Assembly: GCA_016744705.1 (NCBI GenBank)
Contig: JADGDU010000020.1
Location: forward strand, 1-64,000
From: Candidatus Krumholzibacteriia bacterium
Lineage (GTDB): Bacteria > Krumholzibacteriota > Krumholzibacteriia > LZORAL124-64-63
Reading direction: 5' to 3'
DNA: 64,000 nucleotides
Shown one piece after another: positions 36,071-45,061 of this stretch. The position numbers and the translations under genes were made by a program. Every line of letters begins with the position of its first letter. The first letter of the stretch is position 1. The notes below the pieces were generated by a model. It did no database searches. It worked only from the letters and a program-made list of their open reading frames with translations, and had not been told where the DNA came from.

Positions 36071-39000
36071 TTGAAACTCATTTTTGGAAGCATGGAGGCT
36101 GGCGTCCCGCACTCGGGTCAGTCTTTCTTCTTGCCCAAAAATAGACGATCCCCCTTCACTATTCTCCTCGCCCTTCTGTGGGTGATGGCTGCTGCCCCTG
36201 CCCAGGCTGATCCCGATTATCAGGGACGACTCTTCTACGGATTAGACCCAGTGATTACGGCCACGGATAATCCCCGCCTACTCGGAGTTGAGCGGATGAT
36301 CATGCGCCAGCGCTTGCTCAACGTAGGAATTGACCCATTGAAGGACGCAGGCAAGAACCCTGAGCTCAAGGATGGGTTCCGAAAGTTTTGGGTCGAGAAG
36401 AGCAACGTGGACCTGGAACACAAAGAACGTCTGGTGGAGTATAACCGGATGCTGGGTTTCGTCACCACCATTGAATATCCAAAATTCTTTTATCTGTTTC
36501 CCGTTCCGGAAACCCTGCCGGGAGGCATTGTCTATTATCCACCCCGGCCCATGGGCGATTCGGTGGTCAAACTCTTTGTGGATGATATCGAAGCTGGTGG
36601 AGAGCGTTTCAGAGCTTTGGATCGGGTGATGATCAGGGATCAACTGCTAGGTGGAAACCGGGTGGGAAAATCGGCGGAAGACGATGGCCTGATTAATCTG
36701 ACGATTCCGATCAAGTTGCCTCGCACCCTGGAAAAAATTATCGGCCGGGGTGAAAAGACACGCATCAAAATTACGGGCCGCGAGCGCATCGCCATCAGTG
36801 GCGAAAGCACCGTGGTGAATCCTTTCATCCCCACCGAGCGGGTCACCAGCCAATCTCTTTTCCCTTCTCTGGACATGGAACAGGAACTGCAAGTCAACCT
36901 TTCCGGTGTCATTGGTGAGAAAATTATCATTGAGGTGGATCACAACAGCGCGGCTCTGGGACCGGACGCTACCAAAATCAAATTGATGTACCAAGGCGAT
37001 GAAGACGAGGTCATCAAAACCATTGAAACCGGTGATGTGGGGCTAACACTGCCCGGTAGCCAGTTGCTGGGGTATAGTTCCAACAAGAGCGGGTTGTTTG
37101 GAATCAAGGTCACGGGGCAGGTCGGACGCGCCGATTTTACCACCGTTGTCAGTAAGCAAAAGGCTGAGTCTTCCTCCAAATCGTTCAATAGCAAGGGTGG
37201 AGAAGTAGAAGATATCACCATCCTATCGGGTAACTATTTGAACAACCGATTCTTCAAACTGGATTTGCCCAGTGGATATGTCTACCCACCGGTGTCCGAT
37301 AGTCCCGGTCGTGATCCCACTGCAGAGCGGATTTATCCGCCATCGATCAAAGTCTATCGCATGATGGGGGTGGGTCCGGAAGGGACGCGGGATGTGCGCA
37401 ATGTGGCGGCCTACGTCGATCCCACCGGAGTTTTCTGGAATAATCCCACCAATGATCCTGGTATCCCTGACCCAGATTTTTCGTCACCATATAAATACGC
37501 CACAAGGTGGCGTGAGATCGATTATGATTTGATGTTGGATGTTGATGGAAATCTGGTGGCTCTGGACATGCGCTCTCAGATGCTGGATGAAGACGTTTTG
37601 GCCGTGGTTTATACAGTGGTGGATGCTGAGGATAACGAACTGTACCGAGTGGGCGATACCCCTGGTGTGGATGAAGATTCACGGGTTCCGTTGCCCAATG
37701 AAGAGCAAGTTTATTACCGAATGAAGTTGCTCAAAGCGCCGGTGAACCAGAAAGAGCCCTATACCTTTTATTATGTGCTGCGGAATATTTATTCCCTCGG
37801 TGGTGGAAATATTGACATTGAGACTTTCGAGCTGAAAATCGAGCGCAATACCACCAGCGATAACTTTCCCTATCAGGACGAAAACGAAATTCCCTATATT
37901 GAGATCTTTGGATTGGATCAGAAGAATGCCCAGAATGTTGACGGGCCCGATGGGTTGGTGGACAAAACTGACGGGGCTATTTTTGACATGCGCAAGGGGC
38001 TCTTAAAATTCCCATTGAATTTCCCAACTCCCTTCAGCGCTGGATATGATGCCTATGAATACTATTCCAGTGACGTGGCCTGGGATGGCGATCCTGATTC
38101 CTTTCTAAAAGTTAATCAACATGGAGAACTTTACGATCCAGACTTTTTGCCCACTGATTATCACCAGTATAACTCCTTCCGCTTGGTAGCAACCCATGCC
38201 GCCACGGCCAGTAGCTTCAATCTGGGTGTCTCTAATATCGAAGAGGGCAGTGAGGTGGTGACTCTCGATGGCCGCACTCTGGTCAAGGATGTGGATTACG
38301 AGATCGATTACACCTTCGGTCAAATTGAATTGAAAGGCGACGCAGCTAACCTCACTCCCGACAGCAAAGTGGGCGTGACCTACCAGTACGCGCCATTCTT
38401 TGGTGGCGGTCAGACAAACTTGCTGGGATTGAACGTCAATTATGACTTGGGGCGGGAAAGTACCCTGGCAACCACCTGGCTGTACCAAAGCGAAAGCATC
38501 GTCGGTGAGAAAGCCAAACTGGGAGAGGAGCCCAGCAAAACTCTGGTGGGTAATGTCCTGTTCGGTCATACGCTCAAACCCTACTTCCTGACTCATGTGG
38601 CAAACTTTCTGAGTCTGCGAAATACCGAGCGGGAAAGCAGCATCCAGTTCAACGTGGAAGCCGCCATCAGCATGCCCGACCCCAATACCAAGGGTCAGGT
38701 TTATCTGGAAGATTTTGAAGGTGTCGATGCTTCCGATGTCATTTCTCTGACGCGCATTGGCTGGGCTTACGGTGCGCAGCCTTTCTTGGGTGAACGCTAC
38801 AGTATGCAGAATCCCAGCGATAATCGGGTGTTTTTGCCCGAGAATCGGGTGGACGATGTGCGGTGGTTCATTCCCAAAGAGCGCACGGAACGCCGGATGT
38901 TAAATCCGTCCCTGGTGAACCAGGAGCGAGGGGAAACCCAGCAGGTGATGGACCTCTTCTTGCGAGATGATGACGGTGTGTGGGATGCCGATGATTGGGG

Positions 39001-42000
39001 TGGCATCACCCGGGGCCTGAGCAAAACGGGAACCGATTTTTCCAAAGCCCAGTTTATTGAAATATGGGTTAATGATGGTGTCCCTGAGTTGGCAGAGCGT
39101 ACCGGAAAGCTCCACATCGATTTTGGTTATATTAATGAGGATGGTTTCTGGCCCTTGGCAGACCCCTCGGATCCCGATAGCCGGGTGGTGGGTTTCCACG
39201 AACAGGAAGATGGCATTCTACCTGAGAGCCCAGCCGATGGCGTATTTTCCTATGAAGAAGACATTGGGTTGGATGGCCATGGTGATACCGGCCCCCAGCG
39301 CTATCAGGCCGACTATGAAATTGATGGTGATTCGCCCTATCCTTACATCAACGGTTCGGCCAAAAATAGCAGGGAAGATAACGAAGATATCAACAAGAGC
39401 GGTAGCCTTGATCGGGATGATGGTTACTTCACCACCGTCATCGATCTCCAAGATAGCGAAGCCCTGGTGGATGTGGTCTACGATTATGAAGATGATTACC
39501 CCAGTGATGTGGCTGAGTTGCGCAGCGAAGGCATTGCCTGGCGGAAATATCGGGTGCGTGTGGGCGACATTGATACTGTTTCGGTGGGCATCCAACCCAA
39601 TATCCAGGCTGTCACTCACACCCGGATTTGGTATGAAAATGATGACCCTGTGGCAGCCTCTGATGAGGTTCACCTTCAGCTTTCGGAATTCAAATTTCTG
39701 GGTAGCCGGTGGGAGCGAGAGGGTGTGCGCCGCACCGAGGGCGAAATTCTGCTGACGGCCGGTGAACGGCTGCCGGGTGAAGAGTTTTTCCTGGGTGAAG
39801 TGAACAACAAGGAAAACTCGGACTACTATTCTCCCTTCAGTGTGAATGAAGTGCAAAACATTCCCGAAAAGGAACAAGCTCTGGTGCTGGATTACGGAAA
39901 TCTCCAGCAGGGACACATGGTTCGAGCCAGCAAGCAGGTTTCACCCCGGGGCGACGATTACACCGCCTACCGGGAGATGTCCTGGTATTGGTACAACCCA
40001 CGGGCCAACCAAGCCGATCTGGATCTCTTTTTCCGAGTGGGTTCCGATACCCTGAATTACTATGAGGTGAACTATAAATTTGCCGATTCTGCACGGAAGA
40101 CGGAATGGAAGCCCATGACCGTCAACATTGCCGAACTGTCCAATGTGAAAAATGGTGAAGTGGCAGATAACGGAGATATCCACGGCACCATTGGTGATAC
40201 GCGTACAGGTGATGTCTATGACGTGCGGGTGGTAGGCCGGCCTGATCTGCGCTTGGTGCGTAGCTACTATTGGGTGGTGGCCAATAATGATTTGAGTGAG
40301 GATGCCAGTGGTTATTTCTATATGAATGACGTAAAGCTGGAGGGGGTGAAAACCGATACGGGTTGGGCGCAAAGTGCCGGAGTTCGTTTGAACATGGCCG
40401 ATGTGTACAAGCTGGACTTTGACTGGTCCAAAACCGATGCGGAATTCCATGGTTTGGATCAGCGCACAGGAACGGGTCAAACCAGTGAAGATTGGAATAT
40501 CTCGACTAACCTCAATGTAAATGACTTTATTCCCATGGCCGGTTTCAAACTGCCGATCAGTGGTAGCCGTCGCCAGAGTATCATCCGGCCCAAATATGAA
40601 ACCAACAGCGATATTGAAATTTTGGAGGAGGATACGCGAAATAGCCTTTCGGAAATTGAAACCCAGGAGCGGTTCTCTGCCCGCTTAAACCGTTCGCCTT
40701 CCAAGGGGGCGATCCCTCGATATCTGGTAGACCCCTGGGTTGTTTTGGCCAGTGGGTCCCGCTCCTCACGCCGAGGTCCAGTGGATGAAAGGGATCAAAA
40801 GAACCTTCAGGGCTCCGTAAATTACGATCTGCGCATCCCTGGTAATTATCACCTGGGCGACTACCCTCTTCTGCGTCATTTGCCTGTGATTAAGGGCGTA
40901 AATATTGTTCCAGCCAAAGTGGCTATGGGAGCCAACTTTACCAGCACATATACCGCTACCAGAACCATCAATTATGATGGAACAATCTCGGATCGTCCCA
41001 CGACCCAAACGCGACCGGCTGTACTGACAGCTGATCTGGAATACGATCCCCTGGATATTGTCAACCTTGCTCTCAGTGGCACCTCAGAACGGGATTTATT
41101 GAGAGAGGCCATGAAATATGGGGTCAATATTGGTGCGGAAAATAAGCGCATGTATGATGTGCGCATGACCGTTACCCCACCTCTGGCTAAAACCATGCCG
41201 CGTGGAAAATTATTCTATCCTTTCAGAGCGGCGGCCAATGGACTCAAATCTCTGAAGCCAAGTGTCCAGTTCACTGGGTCTTTTATCGACGACCACAATC
41301 CTAACATTCCCCAGGCTGGTGATCCGAGCGGCACCCGCAGCATCTCCAACAGCAACCGTTGGGATGTGCGTCTGAGTTTGCCGTTGGGAAATATTTTCAA
41401 AAAAGTGGTTCCGGAAAAGAAATATGACGCGGCCCAGAAGCAGAAAATGATTGAACAAGAGCTGAGGCTTCAGCAAAGAGAGGAAAGGCGTGGAGGCGTT
41501 ACGGAGGAAACTGAATTTCCTGCTGAATGGGCTGATTTGCCACCGGATGAAAGAGCTCGCCTTGAAGAGGAATTTATTTTGGAACAGGCCGAAGAGCGCA
41601 TGGCCGCCGAACGGGAAATGCAGGGCTCTCAACCGGATGTGACCCAGGAAGAGTCAGGCCCAGGCTTGAATTTGGGTACCGTTTACAATGTGGTTTTTAA
41701 TCCCCTGCGAAAAATTAAACCCATTAAGATTACTTTTTCTGAAGATCGTTCCAGCACCTATGGACGCATCTATTCAGACATTCCTTTTTGGTACAAAACG
41801 GCTTTCCAAACTGAGTTGGATATTCCTGATTCCACGTACATGAGTCATGGCCTCCAGTCACGACAGACCATCAATTTATCGACCTCCACCCAGTTAGCGC
41901 GCACCATCTCCCTGGATGTGAAATACAGCCAAAAGTTATCCGATCGGGTGCAGATCAGTTCCTCCAGCCGAGGATATCAACAGGATTGGCCCGACGCCAG

Positions 42001-42604
42001 TTTGGCTCTCAGTGGATTGGAAAAATGGCGCATTTTTGGCGGCGGTGGACAGGACGTTGATTCCGGTTGGTTCCGTTCCTCGAACATCAATGTCAGTTAC
42101 AAACACAGTAAAACTGTCAACAACATCACGCCCATCAGTTATAATCCGAGCACCAGTACGACGTTTAGTCCCCGATGGTCTTTTACCTTTCACAGTGGCT
42201 TGAACGCCACTCTGACCACGACTGTTGGTAACGACTATGGTCTTAACAATGGTGTGGTTACGGAAAACTCGAAAATGCGTGTGGGCGTTCAGGTCCGTCA
42301 TCAATTTAAGGCTCAGGCTTTTCTGGCCAGAATGGGCTTGTACCGACCGGGTAGCAATCCTTCCATCACTATGGATGTTGATGTGAGTTATTCCAATGAT
42401 ACCACGGAACGATTCAATCCTGGCAGCCTGGCTTCCACGCCCACGGGGCAAGCGCGCTTTGGTGTCAATCCCCGGTTCAGTTATCAAGTAACCAGGAACC
42501 TCAGCGGGGCTCTGACGTTCACTTTCAGCCGGAGCAAAGACAAAGCCAGCAACCTGACCACAACTTCCCTGGGACTTGGAGTGGAGGCCACATTTGTCTT
42601 CTAA
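36071..42604 (+). CDS. sprA: SprA-type giant outer-membrane protein
   Basis: 2177 aa. The TTG start has AAGGAG 9 nt upstream. Signal peptide (FTILLALLWVMAAAPAQA), then the SprA signature block (IKLMYQGDEDEVIKTIETGD, VGLTLPGSQLL, LFGIKVTGQVG, FTTVVSKQKAESSSKSF). A later charged segment rich in Glu/Arg lies around 1785-1860, and the C terminus ends in Phe (VEATFVF), as for outer-membrane barrels. In Bacteroidota SprA/Sov is the translocon barrel of the type IX secretion system. No other T9SS gene (porK/L/M/N, gldK-N) is in the window, so an intact T9SS is not shown. Confidence 0.88.
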   Translation: MKLIFGSMEAGVPHSGQSFFLPKNRRSPFTILLALLWVMAAAPAQADPDYQGRLFYGLDPVITATDNPRLLGVERMIMRQRLLNVGIDPLKDAGKNPELKDGFRKFWVEKSNVDLEHKERLVEYNRMLGFVTTIEYPKFFYLFPVPETLPGGIVYYPPRPMGDSVVKLFVDDIEAGGERFRALDRVMIRDQLLGGNRVGKSAEDDGLINLTIPIKLPRTLEKIIGRGEKTRIKITGRERIAISGESTVVNPFIPTERVTSQSLFPSLDMEQELQVNLSGVIGEKIIIEVDHNSAALGPDATKIKLMYQGDEDEVIKTIETGDVGLTLPGSQLLGYSSNKSGLFGIKVTGQVGRADFTTVVSKQKAESSSKSFNSKGGEVEDITILSGNYLNNRFFKLDLPSGYVYPPVSDSPGRDPTAERIYPPSIKVYRMMGVGPEGTRDVRNVAAYVDPTGVFWNNPTNDPGIPDPDFSSPYKYATRWREIDYDLMLDVDGNLVALDMRSQMLDEDVLAVVYTVVDAEDNELYRVGDTPGVDEDSRVPLPNEEQVYYRMKLLKAPVNQKEPYTFYYVLRNIYSLGGGNIDIETFELKIERNTTSDNFPYQDENEIPYIEIFGLDQKNAQNVDGPDGLVDKTDGAIFDMRKGLLKFPLNFPTPFSAGYDAYEYYSSDVAWDGDPDSFLKVNQHGELYDPDFLPTDYHQYNSFRLVATHAATASSFNLGVSNIEEGSEVVTLDGRTLVKDVDYEIDYTFGQIELKGDAANLTPDSKVGVTYQYAPFFGGGQTNLLGLNVNYDLGRESTLATTWLYQSESIVGEKAKLGEEPSKTLVGNVLFGHTLKPYFLTHVANFLSLRNTERESSIQFNVEAAISMPDPNTKGQVYLEDFEGVDASDVISLTRIGWAYGAQPFLGERYSMQNPSDNRVFLPENRVDDVRWFIPKERTERRMLNPSLVNQERGETQQVMDLFLRDDDGVWDADDWGGITRGLSKTGTDFSKAQFIEIWVNDGVPELAERTGKLHIDFGYINEDGFWPLADPSDPDSRVVGFHEQEDGILPESPADGVFSYEEDIGLDGHGDTGPQRYQADYEIDGDSPYPYINGSAKNSREDNEDINKSGSLDRDDGYFTTVIDLQDSEALVDVVYDYEDDYPSDVAELRSEGIAWRKYRVRVGDIDTVSVGIQPNIQAVTHTRIWYENDDPVAASDEVHLQLSEFKFLGSRWEREGVRRTEGEILLTAGERLPGEEFFLGEVNNKENSDYYSPFSVNEVQNIPEKEQALVLDYGNLQQGHMVRASKQVSPRGDDYTAYREMSWYWYNPRANQADLDLFFRVGSDTLNYYEVNYKFADSARKTEWKPMTVNIAELSNVKNGEVADNGDIHGTIGDTRTGDVYDVRVVGRPDLRLVRSYYWVVANNDLSEDASGYFYMNDVKLEGVKTDTGWAQSAGVRLNMADVYKLDFDWSKTDAEFHGLDQRTGTGQTSEDWNISTNLNVNDFIPMAGFKLPISGSRRQSIIRPKYETNSDIEILEEDTRNSLSEIETQERFSARLNRSPSKGAIPRYLVDPWVVLASGSRSSRRGPVDERDQKNLQGSVNYDLRIPGNYHLGDYPLLRHLPVIKGVNIVPAKVAMGANFTSTYTATRTINYDGTISDRPTTQTRPAVLTADLEYDPLDIVNLALSGTSERDLLREAMKYGVNIGAENKRMYDVRMTVTPPLAKTMPRGKLFYPFRAAANGLKSLKPSVQFTGSFIDDHNPNIPQAGDPSGTRSISNSNRWDVRLSLPLGNIFKKVVPEKKYDAAQKQKMIEQELRLQQREERRGGVTEETEFPAEWADLPPDERARLEEEFILEQAEERMAAEREMQGSQPDVTQEESGPGLNLGTVYNVVFNPLRKIKPIKITFSEDRSSTYGRIYSDIPFWYKTAFQTELDIPDSTYMSHGLQSRQTINLSTSTQLARTISLDVKYSQKLSDRVQISSSSRGYQQDWPDASLALSGLEKWRIFGGGGQDVDSGWFRSSNINVSYKHSKTVNNITPISYNPSTSTTFSPRWSFTFHSGLNATLTTTVGNDYGLNNGVVTENSKMRVGVQVRHQFKAQAFLARMGLYRPGSNPSITMDVDVSYSNDTTERFNPGSLASTPTGQARFGVNPRFSYQVTRNLSGALTFTFSRSKDKASNLTTTSLGLGVEATFVF

Positions 42605-43556
42605 AGTGAAAAGCCGTGATCGTGCTTATGCATGGGCTCTTGCGGCATTGTCATTCGTGATGGCCATCAACACAGGCTTCATTCAGGCCGCCGAACCAGC
42701 AGCTTTTTCTGGTGAACGCGCCATGGAGTTGTTGATTGAACAAACGTCCATGGGGCCGCGTACTCCCGGATCGGTGGGCAATCTCGAGCTCCGTGAATTG
42801 ATCATCACCAAAGCCCGCCAAAGTGGTTTGAAAGTTCAAACACATATTTTCACCAGCGAAATGCCTTTGGGGAATTCCCCGGTTGAGCTTTGCAACGTGA
42901 TTGTTTCGGCTGGACCGGAAGGCTCGGGAGCAGGGCCCCGTTTATGGCTGGGTGCGCACTTTGATACCCGACCAATCAGCGATAAGGACCCAGACATCCT
43001 TTTGCGGGAAAAGCCCCTGGTGGGTGCCAATGATGGTGCCAGCGGTGTGGCGGTTCTTTTGCACCTGATGGAGTTGTTGGCTCAGAAGGCCCCGGCTGTG
43101 GGGGTCGATCTTCTCTTTTTTGACGGCGAAGATTCAGGCATCAACGGCAGCCCGAATACTTATTGCATCGGTAGCCAGCGGTTGGCCTCAACTTTAGGTG
43201 ATTTCAGTAATCCTCTCAGTGGACTGCAATGTGAGGGATTGATTCTCTTGGATATGATCGGTGATCGGGATCTCCTTATTCCCATGGAGGGATATTCCGC
43301 ACGCAATGCTCCTGCCTTTACGGAGAAAGTCTTTAAACGGGCCACTGATCTGGGTTTATCTGCATTTTCCACATCTGTGGGACCGTCGGTCTATGATGAC
43401 CATGTGCCTTTCTTGCAGCAGGGGATCCCAGCAGTAGATCTCATTGATTTTCAGTTTCCCCATTGGCACACCACTGCTGATATTCCTGAAAACTGCAGCG
43501 CGGCCAGTTTGTATCAGGTGGGGACTCTGGTGACGGATCTTGTCTACAACCGGTGA
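42594..43556 (+). CDS. Exported M28 / glutaminyl-cyclase-like zinc enzyme
   Basis: 320 aa from a TTG at 42594 that has GGAGG 6 nt upstream inside the end of sprA (11-nt overlap). Signal peptide ending near GFIQAAEP. Zinc ligands in GAHFDTRP and GANDGASG, acidic FFDGEDSG, and C-terminal YDDHVPFLQQGIPAVDLI with WHTTAD. The last two resemble glutaminyl-peptide cyclotransferases more than aminopeptidases (FDGED in place of the usual DGEE is compatible). Periplasmic or outer-membrane. Coupling to sprA suggests action on exported proteins, possibly N-terminal pyroglutamate formation; this is inference. Confidence 0.8.
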   Translation: MSSKVKSRDRAYAWALAALSFVMAINTGFIQAAEPAAFSGERAMELLIEQTSMGPRTPGSVGNLELRELIITKARQSGLKVQTHIFTSEMPLGNSPVELCNVIVSAGPEGSGAGPRLWLGAHFDTRPISDKDPDILLREKPLVGANDGASGVAVLLHLMELLAQKAPAVGVDLLFFDGEDSGINGSPNTYCIGSQRLASTLGDFSNPLSGLQCEGLILLDMIGDRDLLIPMEGYSARNAPAFTEKVFKRATDLGLSAFSTSVGPSVYDDHVPFLQQGIPAVDLIDFQFPHWHTTADIPENCSAASLYQVGTLVTDLVYNR

Positions 43557-43689
43557 AGAGTGGAGAAAGGGTTGAAGGGCATTCCTTTTTCATTTTCTGA
43601 AAACTTTGCTAAATCTTTTTTTTCCCGGGCCGATCTTTCTAGTATGGAATGAAGTGGATTGTCTTGGATTTGAACTGAAGGAGCGGGGA

Positions 43690-44325
43690 ATGATTACAAC
43701 GTGCACCAACTGCCAGGCGCGTTATCAACTGGAAAATGAAAAGATTCCAGCCAGAACGATCAAAGTGCGCTGTCCGGGTTGCCAGGGTGTTTTTGCTTTG
43801 GATGGAACCTTGGCCCAGGTTGAAGAAACGCCTGCACCGCCGGTCATGGAATTTGAGACCACGGCTGCGTTTGAATCTCCTGTTATTCCCGAAGTCGCCC
43901 CCCCTGTAAAGGTGACCCCGGAGCCAGTGGCTATCGAGCAGCCTGCCGCAGTGGTGGAGCCTGAAAGCGCATCTCCTTTCACAGTGGAAAGTACTCCCAC
44001 TCCGGTACCAGCTGCTGAGCCTGTTTCTGTCGCCGCCGCAGTGGCCACTCTTGATGAACCCGCTCCTGCCACTGGTTCCACTAGGCGCCGCCGCTGTAAA
44101 GAGGAAATGATGGCCCGGGCTCTTGTGTCTGATATTTTGGTTTACAATCGCGAAACCCGGGACACGGGCCTGGAAGAGGGGAACCTGCTGGAAGCCCTCG
44201 GCGGAGAAATCAAAAAGAGTTGGGAATTATACAAGGAAAAAGTGACCCCCGAAGTGGCTAATAGCACCACGTACTTCCGGGAAGCTCTCAATGAAATTCT
44301 GGCCGATGGTGAGCAAATCTTCTAG
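43690..44325 (+). CDS. MJ0042-type zinc-ribbon protein with C-terminal domain
   Basis: 211 aa from the ATG at 43690 (MITTCTNCQARYQLE), with GGAG 7 nt upstream; the frame extends 28 codons further without support. The N-terminal zinc ribbon (CTNC...CPGC) is followed by a Pro/Ala/Val/Glu-rich low-complexity linker (about 50-140), a basic stretch (RRRRC), and a helical C-terminal domain (ARALVSDILVYNRE...KKSWELYKEKV). Similar domain pairs occur in delta-proteobacteria-like lineages next to signalling proteins. Function unknown. Confidence 0.75.
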   Translation: MITTCTNCQARYQLENEKIPARTIKVRCPGCQGVFALDGTLAQVEETPAPPVMEFETTAAFESPVIPEVAPPVKVTPEPVAIEQPAAVVEPESASPFTVESTPTPVPAAEPVSVAAAVATLDEPAPATGSTRRRRCKEEMMARALVSDILVYNRETRDTGLEEGNLLEALGGEIKKSWELYKEKVTPEVANSTTYFREALNEILADGEQIF

Positions 44326-44346
44326 CTACCTGCCTGCCTGTAAACA

Positions 44347-44381
44347 CAAAAAAGCCCCACCAATAATGGTGGGGCTTTTTT
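44347..44381. terminator. Bidirectional intrinsic terminator
   Basis: AAAAAAGCCCCACCA / TGGTGGGGCTTTTTT around a short AT loop, between the convergent zinc-ribbon gene and the unknown 146-aa gene. Confidence 0.92.
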
Positions 44382-44388
44382 GTGAGAA

Positions 44389-44829
44389 TCAGTCGGACCA
44401 TTTGTCCTGGCTGATTTCACTGAGAATATCATCGATCTGCTGGCGAACCCTCACATTGTGATCTGGTTCAAAGAGGGCCTGTTTGACCCGACCCTGATCA
44501 TCCTTCTTCACGTACCGTAAGGCCTGGATATCTTCCATGGACATGAGAATGTCTTTGCTCACTCTTACTTCAAGGGCAATGCCATCCTGATTTTTCGGGG
44601 GGTTATGATAAGGATGCATCCCATTGCCCCAGCCATGCACCACCATGGAACAGAGCAGGGCCCGGAAAGTATTTTGCCCCTGGACAGTATCAAGGTCAAA
44701 ATTTCCACCCACTCTATCAGTCACGGAATCAATCACGGCGCACAGTTTATGGGAAAGATCATCTTGAATTTCCAACTGTAATAAGCGGGAAAACATGGTT
44801 TTCAGGATTTTGTCAGTGTTCGTGGACAT
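44389..44829 (-). CDS. Conserved-looking protein of unknown function
   Basis: 146 aa from the ATG at 44829 (MSTNTDKILKTMF), with GGAG upstream; a start 12 nt earlier has none. No membrane segment or signal peptide. Acidic and helical, with a central HGWGNGMHPYHNPP segment and charged C terminus (RVRQQIDDILSEIS). Not recognised. Divergent from the sigma-54-controlled gene at 45062 and sharing the 232-nt intergenic region with it. Confidence 0.65.
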   Translation of the reverse strand: MSTNTDKILKTMFSRLLQLEIQDDLSHKLCAVIDSVTDRVGGNFDLDTVQGQNTFRALLCSMVVHGWGNGMHPYHNPPKNQDGIALEVRVSKDILMSMEDIQALRYVKKDDQGRVKQALFEPDHNVRVRQQIDDILSEISQDKWSD

Positions 44830-44916
44830 CGGCCACTCCATTCCATCGGTTGTACCAGGTCCAGTCTTCCCCTGGGGTAGGCTGGTGTTGATTGCTATGT
44901 CTTCCTAATTAAGCAA

Positions 44917-44969
44917 GTTCTTTGCCCAAAATGTCATTATGAGGAAGTTCGGATGATTTGGCAAAGAAC
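44917..44969. promoter_or_regulatory. Dyad upstream of a sigma-54 promoter
   Basis: Perfect 10-bp inverted arms GTTCTTTGCC (44917-44926) and GGCAAAGAAC (44960-44969), centres 43 bp apart (about four helical turns), ending 12 bp before the -24 element. Candidate binding site for an enhancer-binding protein or repressor. Confidence 0.6.
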
Positions 44970-44981
44970 CGTAGTTTATGT

Positions 44982-44996
44982 TGGCACGAGGATTGC
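44982..44996 (+). promoter_or_regulatory. Sigma-54 (-24/-12) promoter
   Basis: TGGCACGAGGATTGC followed by T-rich sequence: an exact match to the consensus TGGCAC-N5-TTGC. Expected start about 45008, giving a leader of roughly 54 nt to the TTG start at 45062. Confidence 0.85.
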
Positions 44997-45061
44997 TTTT
45001 GAATTTGTGTGCATGACCAATTTTTACGTTTATCCATTGGCCGTCCAGCGGAGGCTCAGAC

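Noticed and set aside
42576..42593. Upstream TTG start for the M28/QC-like gene at 42576
   Set aside because: It lacks a ribosome binding site, whereas the TTG at 42594 has GGAGG at 6 nt.
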